Shown: positions 20,225 to 30,364 of the stretch, piece after piece
Position numbering within the stretch: position 1 is the first letter of the stretch
How the letters are laid out: every line of letters begins with the position of its first letter
Source: Candidatus Izemoplasma sp.
Lineage (GTDB): Bacteria > Bacillota_I > Bacilli_A > Izemoplasmatales > Izemoplasmataceae
DNA length: 64,000 bases
Reading direction: 5' to 3'
Assembly (NCBI GenBank): GCA_036172455.1
Contig: JAXKVY010000001.1
Span: 124,001-188,000, forward strand
Position numbers and translations under genes: made by a program
Notes under the pieces: model-generated
Seen by the model: only the letters and a program-made list of their open reading frames with translations
What the model was told of the DNA's origin: nothing
Databases searched by the model: none

Positions 20225-21124
20225 CTATGTTTCGTTTGTATATCCGTAGTTCTTTAAGTGAAATTGTTTGTTGCGCCAATCTTTAACGACTTTAACATGC
20301 AAATCTAAAAAGACTTTATTCCCGAGTAGATGTAAAATATCCTTACGTGCTAGTGATCCAATGCGTTTGATCATCCGACCATTCTTACCGATAATGATCC
20401 CTTTCTGACTTTCACGCTCGACGATGATAGAGGCATGAATATTCAAAAGTTTTGGATTTTTCTCATCATACTCTAAATAATCCACCTGACACATGACACT
20501 ATGCGGAACTTCTTCATGGGTAAGCTGTAAGACTTTTTCACGAATTAACTCACCGACAATAAAACGCTCGGGATGATCCGTTATTTGGTCATCGGGGTAA
20601 TATTTAGGTCCCTCTTCTAGTTCATTCTCAATATCTTTAATTAACTTATCAACATTGTCTCCTTTTAACGCACTGATTGAAAAGATGCCTTTGAAAGGAT
20701 AGGCTTTTTTATACTTTTGTACATCATCATGGAGTCTAGGGATATCTTTAATTAAATCAACCTTATTTAATAACAAGAAAACCGGAACATCCACTTGTTT
20801 TAATTCATTGATAATATATTCATTTGCCGATTGATAGCCTCTTGAAGCATCAACCATAAACAAAATTAAATCAACGCTTCTCAATGTGTTTAATGCTTCT
20901 TTAGTCATGTACTCACCGAGTTTATGATGGGGTTTATGAATGCCGGGTGTATCTATAAATATAATTTGTGATGAGTCAGACGTGTAAATACCCGAAATGT
21001 TATTTCGGGTTGTTTGAGGTTTATCACTTGTAATGACAATCTTTTTACCAAGAACCGTATTAACAAATGTTGATTTTCCGACATTTGGTCGTCCAATGAT
21101 GGTGGCAAAGCCAGATTTGAACAC
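20225..21124 (-). CDS. era: GTPase Era
   Basis: Essential GTPase that binds 16S rRNA near the anti-Shine-Dalgarno end during 30S maturation. 299 residues. G1 is [12 protein letters not shown] (12-23), G3 is [17 protein letters not shown]4 is NKVD. A C-terminal KH domain has [20 protein letters not shown]. The start is a GTG that shares its first base with the cdd stop (TAGTG), implying translational coupling. The recO start follows the era stop by 8 bases. Confidence 0.96.
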   Translation of the reverse strand: MFKSGFATIIGRPNVGKSTFVNTVLGKKIVITSDKPQTTRNNISGIYTSDSSQIIFIDTPGIHKPHHKLGEYMTKEALNTLRSVDLILFMVDASRGYQSANEYIINELKQVDVPVFLLLNKVDLIKDIPRLHDDVQKYKKAYPFKGIFSISALKGDNVDKLIKDIENELEEGPKYYPDDQITDHPERFIVGELIREKVLQLTHEEVPHSVMCQVDYLEYDEKNPKLLNIHASIIVERESQKGIIIGKNGRMIKRIGSLARKDILHLLGNKVFLDLHVKVVKDWRNKQFHLKNYGYTNET

Positions 21125-21516
21125 TATAAATCTTCCTTTTGGAAGGCAAATGGTAGCAAATCTTTGTTTTCCAAAGATTGTTTTTTACCATCGGCACTAA
21201 TGAGATGAACTTTAGCATGAGGTTCCATAAGTTCGCCCATCACTTGACGACAGGCACCACACGGTGAAATAATATCATCTTTATTTGTCGTAATAACTAT
21301 CTCTTCAATATCTTCCTTGCGAAAACCTTTTGTATAAGCGGTGAATAGCGCTGTTCTTTCAGCACAATTTGTTAGACCGAAAGACGCATTTTCAACATTT
21401 ACGCCAGTAATAATATCGCCATTCTTTAGTTTTAATGCAGCGGCAACATGTAATTTTGAATATCCTGCATACGCATTCGGTAATACTTTTTTTGCTGCTT
21501 CATAGAGTTTATCCAT
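21124..21516 (-). CDS. cdd: cytidine deaminase
   Basis: Deaminates cytidine and deoxycytidine to uridine forms (pyrimidine salvage). 130 residues, the small homotetrameric type. Zinc and catalytic motif CAERTAL near residues 51-57 and PCGACRQV near residues 82-89 are intact. The tail ends [11 protein letters not shown], like other Bacillota enzymes. It overlaps the era start by one base and follows ybeY by 7 bases. Confidence 0.95.
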   Translation of the reverse strand: MDKLYEAAKKVLPNAYAGYSKLHVAAALKLKNGDIITGVNVENASFGLTNCAERTALFTAYTKGFRKEDIEEIVITTNKDDIISPCGACRQVMGELMEPHAKVHLISADGKKQSLENKDLLPFAFQKEDL

Positions 21517-21523
21517 AAGATAC

Positions 21524-21940
21524 CTACCTTCTTATATTTGATTGATTTAAAATGGATTGTGCTAATGTATCCATTTCAGATTCTTCTTCGTTTGTTTGGT
21601 GATCATAACCCAAACAGTGTAATAAGCCATGAACGGCTAGGAAACAAAGTTCTCTTTCAAAACTGTGTTCATATTCTAACGCTTGCGCATGGCACTTGTC
21701 AATCGATATGATGACATCACCAAGATGATGATTCTCACCATCGGGAAAGCTTAAAACATCGGTCGCATAATCTTTATGACGATAGGTTTTATTCATATCA
21801 TGAATCGTTTTGTTATCGACTAAAACAATAGATAAAATATCACTCTCTAAATGTAACATGTTAGATGCTTTTTGAAAGACAGGATCTAGAACAGTTAAAT
21901 AATTTTTCTCATCATAAGAATTTATAATATTTATTCTCAT
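21524..21940 (-). CDS. ybeY: endoribonuclease YbeY (rRNA maturation factor)
   Basis: Zinc-dependent endoribonuclease for 16S rRNA 3'-end processing and ribosome quality control. The family motif HGLLHCLGYDH is present near residue 110, preceded by ATDVLSFP and LGDVIIS. Two ATGs are three codons apart (21949 and 21940). AAAGGA is only 2 bases from the first and 11 from the second, so I prefer the second; about 138 residues. The gene begins inside the phoH 3' end. The phoH-ybeY-era arrangement is conserved. Confidence 0.93.
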   Translation of the reverse strand: MRINIINSYDEKNYLTVLDPVFQKASNMLHLESDILSIVLVDNKTIHDMNKTYRHKDYATDVLSFPDGENHHLGDVIISIDKCHAQALEYEHSFERELCFLAVHGLLHCLGYDHQTNEEESEMDTLAQSILNQSNIRR

Positions 21941-22907
21941 ATTTCTCATATTCCTTTAAGACCTTTTGAACGAGTGGATGTCTGATGACATCAATGCGAT
22001 CGAATTTTACGATTGATATACCAGGAATGTTCTTTAAAAGATTTGTCGCTTGAATCAGTCCCGATTGATCTTTTCTTGGCAAGTCAATTTGAGTAATATC
22101 TCCCGTAACAATCATTTTAGACCGAAACCCTAGTCGCGTTAGAAAGAGTTTCATTTGATTAGTTGTTGTGTTTTGTGCTTCATCTAAAATGACATACGCA
22201 TTTTCTAATGTACGGCCGCGCATATACGCAAGAGGGGCTATTTCAATGACGCCTTTTTCGATTAATTCCTCAGTTTGGGTGGTGCCTAAAACTTCATAAA
22301 GTGCATCATATAACGGTCGTAAATATGGGTCGATTTTTTCTTTTAAGTCACCAGGTAAAAACCCTAACTTTTCACCAGCTTCTACCGCTGGTCGTGTTAA
22401 AATGATTTTTTTGGTGTCTCCACTGCGTAACTTACTTATAGCTTGAATCACAGCGACATAGGTTTTCCCCGTTCCTGCAGGTCCGATCCCAAAAATTAAA
22501 TCATCTGTTTCAATTGCTTTTAGGTAAAGTTTTTGATTTATGGTTTTTGCATATATTGGTCGTCCATTCATTGTTTTTGTGATGAGGTGACGATTAATAT
22601 AGATGTCAATAATCTCTTCTTCATGATGCTCGCCAACCAATTTAGCGATGTAAATTATATCCCGTTCAGCTATTTGGATGTGTTTTTCTGCAATCTTTAT
22701 TAAGATTTTAAATAATCGTTCAAGTTCATTGATTACAGTTTGGTCTTCTGTATCAACAAAAATAGATTCTCCCTTACTGTAGATATCCGTATCATATAAG
22801 GTGTTTAATAATTTCAAATGCACATCATTATGTCCTACTATCATTCGGAATACATCGAGAGAATGAAACTGAACAGCTAATTTATGTAAATTCTTCAAAC
22901 TATCCAT
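21912..22907 (-). CDS. phoH: PhoH family ATPase
   Basis: 331 residues. The P-loop ATPase core has Walker A GPAGTGKTYVAV near residues 141-152, TRPAVEAGEKLGFLPGDLKEK, and Walker B VILDEAQN followed by TRLGFRSKMIVTGD. The family is linked to RNA metabolism and to YbeY. ATG 22907 is directly abutted by GGAG with no spacer, while a TTG three codons on (22898) is 9 bases from it; the real start may be the TTG. An extended -10 (TGTTATAAT, at 22924-22929) lies just upstream. It overlaps ybeY by about 29 bases. Confidence 0.92.
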   Translation of the reverse strand: MDSLKNLHKLAVQFHSLDVFRMIVGHNDVHLKLLNTLYDTDIYSKGESIFVDTEDQTVINELERLFKILIKIAEKHIQIAERDIIYIAKLVGEHHEEEIIDIYINRHLITKTMNGRPIYAKTINQKLYLKAIETDDLIFGIGPAGTGKTYVAVIQAISKLRSGDTKKIILTRPAVEAGEKLGFLPGDLKEKIDPYLRPLYDALYEVLGTTQTEELIEKGVIEIAPLAYMRGRTLENAYVILDEAQNTTTNQMKLFLTRLGFRSKMIVTGDITQIDLPRKDQSGLIQATNLLKNIPGISIVKFDRIDVIRHPLVQKVLKEYEKYENKYYKFL

Positions 22908-22923
22908 CTCCTATCATGACAAT

Positions 22924-22929
22924 ATTATA
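22924..22929 (-). promoter_or_regulatory. extended -10 promoter for the phoH cluster
   Basis: TGTTATAAT on the minus strand, only 16 bases before the annotated phoH ATG, giving a very short leader. It lies between the rpsU terminator and phoH. Confidence 0.55.
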
Positions 22930-22954
22930 ACACATTTTAGGCGTTAAGCGAAAA

Positions 22955-22982
22955 AAATAACGGTAAAAAATTACCGTTATTT
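22955..22982 (-). terminator. terminator of rpsU
   Basis: AAATAACGGTAA / TTACCGTTATTT stem with a 4-base loop, followed on the minus strand by seven Ts. It starts at the rpsU stop codon. Confidence 0.88.
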
Positions 22983-23151
22983 AACCACGTTTTTGGAGTT
23001 TTGAACGTTTTTCTTTACGAATATCGCTTTTTGATTTATAGTACTTTCTTTTACGAACTTCAGCGAGAGTGCCTGAGCGTGACAAATCACGCTTGAAACG
23101 CCGCAATGCAGATTCAATTGATTCATTTTCTTTAACTTTTGTCTTAGGCAT
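22981..23151 (-). CDS. rpsU: 30S ribosomal protein S21
   Basis: 56 residues, highly basic. The start [20 protein letters not shown] and the later [16 protein letters not shown] and KRSKLQKRG tail are typical of bS21. It binds near the 16S 3' end and influences initiation. GGAGGG lies before the ATG. It has its own promoter and terminator, so it is monocistronic, placed upstream of phoH. Confidence 0.95.
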   Translation of the reverse strand: MPKTKVKENESIESALRRFKRDLSRSGTLAEVRKRKYYKSKSDIRKEKRSKLQKRG

Positions 23152-23185
23152 CTTAGACCCTCCTCTCGTTCGACAATACTATTTT

Positions 23186-23214
23186 ATAATATCAAACTCT
23201 GATTTAAAAGTAAA
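23186..23214 (-). promoter_or_regulatory. promoter for rpsU
   Basis: On the minus strand TTTACT (23209-23214), 17 bases, TATTAT (23186-23191), then 34 bases to the rpsU ATG. It is divergent from the YwaF-like gene promoter. Confidence 0.55.
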
Positions 23215-23252
23215 GATTATTTGATTCTAAGGGATGTTCACGATAGTTCCTA

Positions 23253-23281
23253 TTGTATTTCACGACAATATTTAATATAAT
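23253..23281 (+). promoter_or_regulatory. promoter for the YwaF-like gene
   Basis: TTGTAT (23253-23258), 17 bases, TATAAT (23276-23281). This excludes an upstream ATG start for the following gene because that ATG would overlap the -35 region. Confidence 0.7.
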
Positions 23282-23306
23282 AGTCATGATACTGGAGGTT
23301 GTACTT

Positions 23307-24077
23307 ATGACATTTATGATGTGGAGTCCTTTACATATATTTATGATAATTAGTCCCGTTTTATTGATTATTATCCTTTATCAATTAACGAAAGATAATG
23401 GCAAAGAAGAGAATAGACGCGTAGGGATCATTTTATCAACTATTTTAGTTGGTCTACTGGTGTTAAGAAATATAGAGATTTGGATGAATAAGGGATTTAG
23501 TTTTCATTATGAACTTGTACCTTTACAAGTGTGTCACTTTGCGAATATTGTACTCCTTTATGCATTTTACAAACGTAATAATACTGCCTTTGCGCTTGCC
23601 TTCACTCTTAATTTAATTCCAGCTTATCTATCAGTTGTTTTTGCCAATGGATTAGAAAACTACACAACGATTATAAATTTTAGAGGGTTAGCTTACATTC
23701 TAGGTCATATCGGAATCTCTGTGGTTACCATTTGGGCTTACATGGTAGGCTTTATTCAGATGACTTTCAAAACGTATTTAAAAACATTGAGAACAATGTT
23801 AGTTCTATTTTTCAGTGGCCTTATAATAAATAATCTATTTAACAGTTTACTCAATCAACCAAGTAATTATTTTTATACACAACATCCCGAGAAAGGAACA
23901 CCATTAGAGTGGTTTTATGAATTTGGGAGGATGATCTCAATCGGTGCATTTGACATTCATCCAATATATCTTATTTTACTGAGTATTTTTGGTTCATTCT
24001 TAACGTTTGTTTTATATTTTACTGCGTTCGCATTACCAACAATACTTGAGCGTAGCGAACAGATTAAAAGGAGTTGA
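23307..24077 (+). CDS. YwaF/TMEM164-family integral membrane protein
   Basis: About 256 residues with seven or so hydrophobic segments, starting TFMMWSPLHIFMIISPV. The pattern FHYELVPLQVCHFANIVLLY, FRGLAYILGHIGIS and NPLNNLFNSLLNQPSN-like loops resemble the bacterial TIGR02206/YwaF family, related to TMEM164. The molecular function in bacteria is unknown to me. GGAGG lies 9 bases before ATG 23307, well placed behind the promoter. The next gene starts 5 bases after its stop, so the two are cotranscribed. Confidence 0.75.
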   Translation: MTFMMWSPLHIFMIISPVLLIIILYQLTKDNGKEENRRVGIILSTILVGLLVLRNIEIWMNKGFSFHYELVPLQVCHFANIVLLYAFYKRNNTAFALAFTLNLIPAYLSVVFANGLENYTTIINFRGLAYILGHIGISVVTIWAYMVGFIQMTFKTYLKTLRTMLVLFFSGLIINNLFNSLLNQPSNYFYTQHPEKGTPLEWFYEFGRMISIGAFDIHPIYLILLSIFGSFLTFVLYFTAFALPTILERSEQIKRS

Positions 24078-24082
24078 CATAC

Positions 24083-24634
24083 ATGCTTGACATCTTATTA
24101 TCCCCAGATTATATCATTTTCACCATTATTGGTGTGATTATTTCATATTTTATTGTTAAGAAACTCTTTAAAAATATGTTATATTATGCGATTGTTAAGC
24201 GGTTTGTCAATAAATCAAAGCGATTACGCAAGAAAAAGTATAATGGGTTGATGCTTGTTGAATACACAAAACAGAAACGCAAAAAAAACACTAATAGCTA
24301 TAAGAAGTTAAAACGCCGAGCAAAACGTAAAGTTAAGAAATATTTTATTTATAAAATTGATGAGTTACCACGGATTGTTAAGTACACGCAAAGTAAATTG
24401 TTAAAAAAATCCCGTAAACGACTTACGATTATTATCAAAAATGAGCGTAAAACAGTTAAAAAATTTTATTTAACCATAGGGGTTAAACCAATCTTACAAT
24501 TAACGGATACTTATCAGTGTCTAGATGAAATGATTCAGTTCTTCCATCATTTACCTGACGCCATTTTAGCAGATAAGGATTACGATATTTTCTTAGATCA
24601 TGAAGGCATTTTAATTACTTATAAAATAAGTTAG
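24083..24634 (+). CDS. unknown very basic single-pass membrane protein
   Basis: Not recognised. About 183 residues. One hydrophobic segment near residues 6-28 (IIFTIIGVIISYFIVKKLF). Residues about 38-140 are exceptionally rich in Lys and Arg with blocks such as KRLRKKK, KQKRKK and LKRRAKRKVKKYF, and a neutral to acidic C-terminal part of about 45 residues ends the protein. Positive residues right after the membrane helix predict a cytoplasmic basic region that could touch anionic lipids, RNA or DNA. The start ATG 24083 is 9 bases after GGAG; a TTG at 24074 is too close to the site. Cotranscribed with the YwaF-like gene. Confidence 0.6.
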   Translation: MLDILLSPDYIIFTIIGVIISYFIVKKLFKNMLYYAIVKRFVNKSKRLRKKKYNGLMLVEYTKQKRKKNTNSYKKLKRRAKRKVKKYFIYKIDELPRIVKYTQSKLLKKSRKRLTIIIKNERKTVKKFYLTIGVKPILQLTDTYQCLDEMIQFFHHLPDAILADKDYDIFLDHEGILITYKIS

Positions 24635-24658
24635 TCTCCACGAGGAGACTAACTTATT
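24625..24658. terminator. bidirectional terminator between the basic membrane protein and mtaB
   Basis: A 15-base perfect stem AATAAGTTAGTCTCC / GGAGACTAACTTATT with an ACGA loop, overlapping both stop codons of the converging genes. Confidence 0.88.
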
Positions 24659-25941
24659 ATTTTGCCATAAATACCATTGAGCGTATTTTTTATAATAACA
24701 ACTTCTTTTAATTGATTATGTAAGTTTAGATTTTTGTTGACTTTAATGTATAAATAGTTACTTGCATGACCATAGGTAAAATGTTCATCAGATGATTCAA
24801 ATAAGACGCTATGTACGTCATCATTTACGTCTTTAATATACGCGTGATGCATCTCATCACTGAGCCGCATTAGTTCATTGACACGAGCAGATTTAATGAT
24901 GCCATTAATCTGTTCTTTTATTTTAGCAGCTGGTGTTCCATTGCGTTTAGAATAGGAAAAGACATGCATTTCTGAGAAGCCAACTTCCTTAACAAACCTC
25001 ATCATTTCTTCAAAATCAGCATCAGTTTCTCCTGGATATCCGGCGATAATATCTGTGGTAATCGCGATATCAGGCAACATCGTTCTGATTTCATTTATCC
25101 GTTTTAAGTATGCTTCTTTAGTATACTTGCGACGCATAGATTTTAAGATATTATGTGCGCCACTTTGTAAAGGGATATGTAGGTGTCTAGCAAAGGTATC
25201 ATTGTCAGCCATCAGTTTAATAATATCATCAGTCAATTCATTAATTTCAATCGATGAAATACGGATCCGTTTTAACCCATATATCCTGCTTAACCGGACA
25301 AGTAAATCGTAAAAAGATGAGGTATCTAAATCTTGTCCATAGCCACCAGTATGAATCCCAGTTAACACAATTTCTTTATATCCATTATCGACTAAACGTT
25401 TGGCTTCATCTATGACATCTTCAGGTGAACGGCTTCGTACGCGACCTCTAGCGTATGGAATAATACAATAACTACAAAAGTTATTACAACCATCTTGTAT
25501 TTTAATAAAGGCACGTGTTTGATCTAAAAAGTGCGTAACATTTAAATCATCAAAAACGCGATATTTAGAGACATCAGTAATAGTTTTAAACTGTTCTCGT
25601 TGTTTTAAGAATCGTTCTACATGACTGAGTAATTGATCACGATGAGTCGTTCCAATAATGATATCAACCCCATCAATCGTTTCAATCGTTTCAGGGTCAA
25701 TTTGTGCGTAACACCCCATTACTGCGACGACAGCTTCAGGGTTTTTACGGATCATTCTTCGGATCATTTTACGGCTTTTCGCATCCGCATTATTTGTGAC
25801 TGTACAGGTGTTAATTACATAAACATCTGCTTTCTCTGAGTGTTCGACAATGGTGTAACCTTGTTGCTCAAATTGTTCTTTGACACTCATTGTTTCATAA
25901 CTGTTCACTTTACACCCCAATGTATAAAACGCAACAGTCAT
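24649..25941 (-). CDS. mtaB: tRNA (N6-L-threonylcarbamoyladenosine37-C2)-methylthiotransferase MtaB
   Basis: Radical SAM methylthiotransferase adding ms2 to t6A37 in tRNA. 430 residues. The N-terminal UPF0004 domain starts FYTLGCKVN and has NTCTVTNNAD and MGCYAQ, the three cysteines for the auxiliary [4Fe-4S] cluster. The radical SAM motif is CNNFCSYCIIPYARG near residues 151-165, and a short TRAM-like tail follows. The GCKVN start and the IHTGGYG segment favour MtaB over MiaB. It overlaps rsmE by 4 bases (ATGA). Confidence 0.95.
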   Translation of the reverse strand: MTVAFYTLGCKVNSYETMSVKEQFEQQGYTIVEHSEKADVYVINTCTVTNNADAKSRKMIRRMIRKNPEAVVAVMGCYAQIDPETIETIDGVDIIIGTTHRDQLLSHVERFLKQREQFKTITDVSKYRVFDDLNVTHFLDQTRAFIKIQDGCNNFCSYCIIPYARGRVRSRSPEDVIDEAKRLVDNGYKEIVLTGIHTGGYGQDLDTSSFYDLLVRLSRIYGLKRIRISSIEINELTDDIIKLMADNDTFARHLHIPLQSGAHNILKSMRRKYTKEAYLKRINEIRTMLPDIAITTDIIAGYPGETDADFEEMMRFVKEVGFSEMHVFSYSKRNGTPAAKIKEQINGIIKSARVNELMRLSDEMHHAYIKDVNDDVHSVLFESSDEHFTYGHASNYLYIKVNKNLNLHNQLKEVVIIKNTLNGIYGKIIS

Positions 25942-26669
25942 GATTGATCACCTAACGCATCAAAATATCCAATCACGCTTAAGACGAATAAAGGCGCTGT
26001 TTCACTGCGCAATATCCGCTTTCCAAGGGAGATGACTTCAGTATTATCAAATTGATTTAAATAAGTGATCTCTTCTTGAGTAAAACCACCCTCAGGCCCG
26101 ACCATAACTAAAATATTACCCGTTACTTTTAACGGATCATAGGTAAACATGGTATTATCTTCTTTCGCATATAACACAAAGACGTAATTATAGTTATGTA
26201 AGTCTATATCTTCTATTGTTGTTGGTGGTGTGACTTCTGTGATATGACTACGCTTTGATTGTTCACATGCTTCTTTTGTAATTTTATTCCATCTTGATAA
26301 CTTATTTGGAAGCTTTTTATCAGATAATTTGACTATAGAATGTGCAGTGTTCAAGGGAATAATGGAGTTTGCTCCTAGTTCAGAAGTTTTTTGTAACATT
26401 AATTCAAAGTTATCTTTTTTAATCAAAGCTTGTGCAATATCAACAGTTACGCCAAGTTCAGTATTGAGACGTTTTTTGCCTATTGAAACATGAACAGTAT
26501 CATCGTTCATATCTGTAATGGTGCTGTCATAACAAACCCCTTCATGACAAACGATAATTTTGTCTTTCACATCCAGGCGCATAACATGTTTTATATGATG
26601 GACATCACTTCCTGTGATTGTTCCTGTATTCATTTTACGATTCATTGAGTCTATAAAATATTGTTGCAT
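25938..26669 (-). CDS. rsmE: 16S rRNA (uracil1498-N3)-methyltransferase
   Basis: SPOUT-family methyltransferase modifying U1498 of 16S rRNA. About 243 residues. The N-terminal PUA-like part (HHIKHVMRLDVKDKI) is followed by the SPOUT knot with VGPEGGFTQEEI near residues 189-200 and LGKRILRSETAP near 212-223. A GTG four codons upstream falls inside the ribosome site GTGGTGATAATT, so ATG 26669 is chosen. It commonly follows the dnaK-dnaJ region in Bacillota; here a terminator lies between dnaJ and it. Confidence 0.94.
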   Translation of the reverse strand: MQQYFIDSMNRKMNTGTITGSDVHHIKHVMRLDVKDKIIVCHEGVCYDSTITDMNDDTVHVSIGKKRLNTELGVTVDIAQALIKKDNFELMLQKTSELGANSIIPLNTAHSIVKLSDKKLPNKLSRWNKITKEACEQSKRSHITEVTPPTTIEDIDLHNYNYVFVLYAKEDNTMFTYDPLKVTGNILVMVGPEGGFTQEEITYLNQFDNTEVISLGKRILRSETAPLFVLSVIGYFDALGDQS

Positions 26670-26696
26670 AATTATCACCACACGTATTATAACATA

Positions 26697-26726
26697 AAAA
26701 AAAAGAGTTTCAGTTGCCTGAAACTA
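26697..26726 (-). terminator. terminator after dnaJ
   Basis: AGTTTCAG / CTGAAACT stem with a TTGC loop, followed by nine Ts on the minus strand, overlapping the dnaJ stop. Confidence 0.88.
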
Positions 26727-27842
26727 CTTTTTTATGAAATTTTTAATTTTATCGAAGAAACTTTCATTTTCTGTTAAGTCTGTTTTATCTAATTCTTCAA
26801 ACAATTTGGTTTGTTGGCGGCTTAGTTTGGTCGGAATCACAACTTCAATAATGACATGTTCATCACCTTTTTGTTTTGTTCTAACGTTCGGCACACCTTT
26901 ACCTCTTAACCGGAACCGGGTATTATTTTGTGTTCCTGCAGGGACTTTGAGTTTAACATTACCATGAGGTGTTGGCACTTTGATACTATCACCTAAAGTT
27001 GCTTGTGTAATAGTTATTGGCATGTGCACAACAACATCATCGCCATGACGTTCAAAGATTTCGTGATTTTTTACCTCAAACAAGATATATAAGTCGCCTG
27101 CTGGGCCACCGTTATGACCTTTATGACCATATCCTTCTAAGCGAATTTGTTGGCCACTATCAATTCCGGCAGGTATTGATACTTCAATCTCTTTATTTTT
27201 CGATACAACACCTTCACCATTACAGGTATTACATTTCTTTGTAATTTCTTTTCCAGTCCCACCACATACTGGGCAGGCTGTTTGGGTTCGAGTGCGTCCA
27301 AATAACGATTGTTGTTCAACGACAACCGTTCCTTGTCCATGACATTTTGAACAGGTTTTAATATCTTTTTTCGAATGTGCACCTGATCCATGACAGGTTG
27401 GACATTCTTTATGCGCTGTCACACGAATTTTCTTTTTAGCTCCAAATACGGCTTCTTCAAATGATACACGCATACGTCGTTGAATATCTTGTCCTTTTCG
27501 ACGACGTGGTCCACTACCTTGACGACCACCACCAGCGCCTCCACCAAAGAAACTTGAAAAGATATCATTGATATCAAAGTCGAATCCGCCAAACCCAGAG
27601 GTGTTAAACCCTTGGCCGTTATTAGCCTGATGACCAAATTGGTCATATTGAGCGCGTTTTTGTGAATCACTTAATACTTCATAAGCTTCTTGGACTTCTT
27701 TAAACTTTTGTTCTGCGTCTTGCTCGGTGGATACATCAGGATGGTATTTTTTAGCTAGTTGGCGATACGCCTTTTTAATTGCTGCATCATCTGCATCTTT
27801 ACTAATCCCGAGCACATCATAGTAATCTCGTTTTTCGCTCAT
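26724..27842 (-). CDS. dnaJ: chaperone DnaJ
   Basis: Hsp40 cochaperone that delivers substrates to DnaK and stimulates its ATPase. 372 residues: J domain with the HPD motif in KKYHPDVS near residues 31-38, a Gly/Phe-rich linker (about 75-125), four zinc-binding CxxCxGxG repeats (CPTCHGSG, CSKCHGQG, CPVCGGTG, CNTCNGEG, about 147-215), and the substrate-binding C-terminal domains. Full type I DnaJ. It is the last gene of the hrcA operon, 58 bases after dnaK, and that gap holds a strong hairpin. Confidence 0.97.
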   Translation of the reverse strand: MSEKRDYYDVLGISKDADDAAIKKAYRQLAKKYHPDVSTEQDAEQKFKEVQEAYEVLSDSQKRAQYDQFGHQANNGQGFNTSGFGGFDFDINDIFSSFFGGGAGGGRQGSGPRRRKGQDIQRRMRVSFEEAVFGAKKKIRVTAHKECPTCHGSGAHSKKDIKTCSKCHGQGTVVVEQQSLFGRTRTQTACPVCGGTGKEITKKCNTCNGEGVVSKNKEIEVSIPAGIDSGQQIRLEGYGHKGHNGGPAGDLYILFEVKNHEIFERHGDDVVVHMPITITQATLGDSIKVPTPHGNVKLKVPAGTQNNTRFRLRGKGVPNVRTKQKGDEHVIIEVVIPTKLSRQQTKLFEELDKTDLTENESFFDKIKNFIKK

Positions 27843-27863
27843 CTTCTCACCTCTTTATCAGAA

Positions 27864-27892
27864 GATATGAAGCAGAAAATCTGCTTCATATC
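27864..27892 (-). promoter_or_regulatory. strong hairpin between dnaK and dnaJ
   Basis: Perfect 13-base stem GATATGAAGCAGA / TCTGCTTCATATC with a 3-base loop. On the minus strand it is not followed by a T run but by the dnaJ ribosome site, so it is more likely an mRNA-stabilising or processing element or a weak attenuator than a terminator. Confidence 0.65.
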
Positions 27893-27900
27893 GTGATTGT

Positions 27901-29742
<1,842 letters not shown>

Positions 29743-29748
29743 TCACTC

Positions 29749-30357
29749 CTATTCACTAATTTTTACCATTGCTGGTCTAATGACTCGATCTTTGTACATA
29801 TATCCTTTTTGTAAAACCTCGATGACTATATCAGAATCTGTATCATCTGATGGTTCCTTCATTACCGCTTGGTGATATTTCGGATCAAATTCTTCACCGA
29901 GCGCATCAATTTCTTTTACGCCTTCAGATTCTAAGGCTTGATGAAGCTGTTTGTTAATCATTTTAAAGCCCTGAATAAATGACTTTGTTTTATCGTCATC
30001 TTTCATATGACTCAGTGCCATATCAAAGTTATCAAGGGGTTCAATTAATGCTTTTGCAATACCAAAGGCTGCGTATTTTCTGTCTGTTACATGTTGCTTT
30101 TCCAAACGTTTCTTGGTATTTTCAACATCAGCATGTTGCTTTAAAACTTCTTTTTGTAATTCTGAAATTTCACTCTTCAACTCATCAATTTCTTGTTGTA
30201 ATTGTTCTTCTTGAGTGAGTGTTTCTTCTTCTGTCGATTCCGTTTCAATGTCTGTTTTTTCTTCATCTAAATCAGAAGACTCAACATCCTTTTTTACGGC
30301 ATCAACATCCTTGATGGTTTCCTTATCATTAAGGACATCTTTTTTCTTTTTACTCAT
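29749..30357 (-). CDS. grpE: nucleotide exchange factor GrpE
   Basis: Nucleotide exchange factor for DnaK. 202 residues: an acidic, disordered first part of about 50 residues rich in D, E and K; a long coiled coil (about 50-115, EEQLQQEIDELKSEISELQK); then the C-terminal beta wing with GVKEIDALGEEFDPKYHQAV and GYMYKDRVIRPAMVKIS. The extended acidic leader is common in Bacillota GrpE. It starts 8 bases before the hrcA stop on the genome and lies 13 bases upstream of dnaK. Confidence 0.96.
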   Translation of the reverse strand: MSKKKKDVLNDKETIKDVDAVKKDVESSDLDEEKTDIETESTEEETLTQEEQLQQEIDELKSEISELQKEVLKQHADVENTKKRLEKQHVTDRKYAAFGIAKALIEPLDNFDMALSHMKDDDKTKSFIQGFKMINKQLHQALESEGVKEIDALGEEFDPKYHQAVMKEPSDDTDSDIVIEVLQKGYMYKDRVIRPAMVKISE

Positions 30358-30364
30358 TGTGTCT

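Noticed and set aside
25938-25941. UGA read as tryptophan (mycoplasma code)
   Set aside because: TGA is a real stop here in the ATGA overlap and also at gcvPB/lpd and the YwaF-like gene; Trp is encoded by TGG in the conserved proteins.
27864-27892. dnaK terminator
   Set aside because: No T tract follows on the coding strand and dnaJ follows closely in the same operon.
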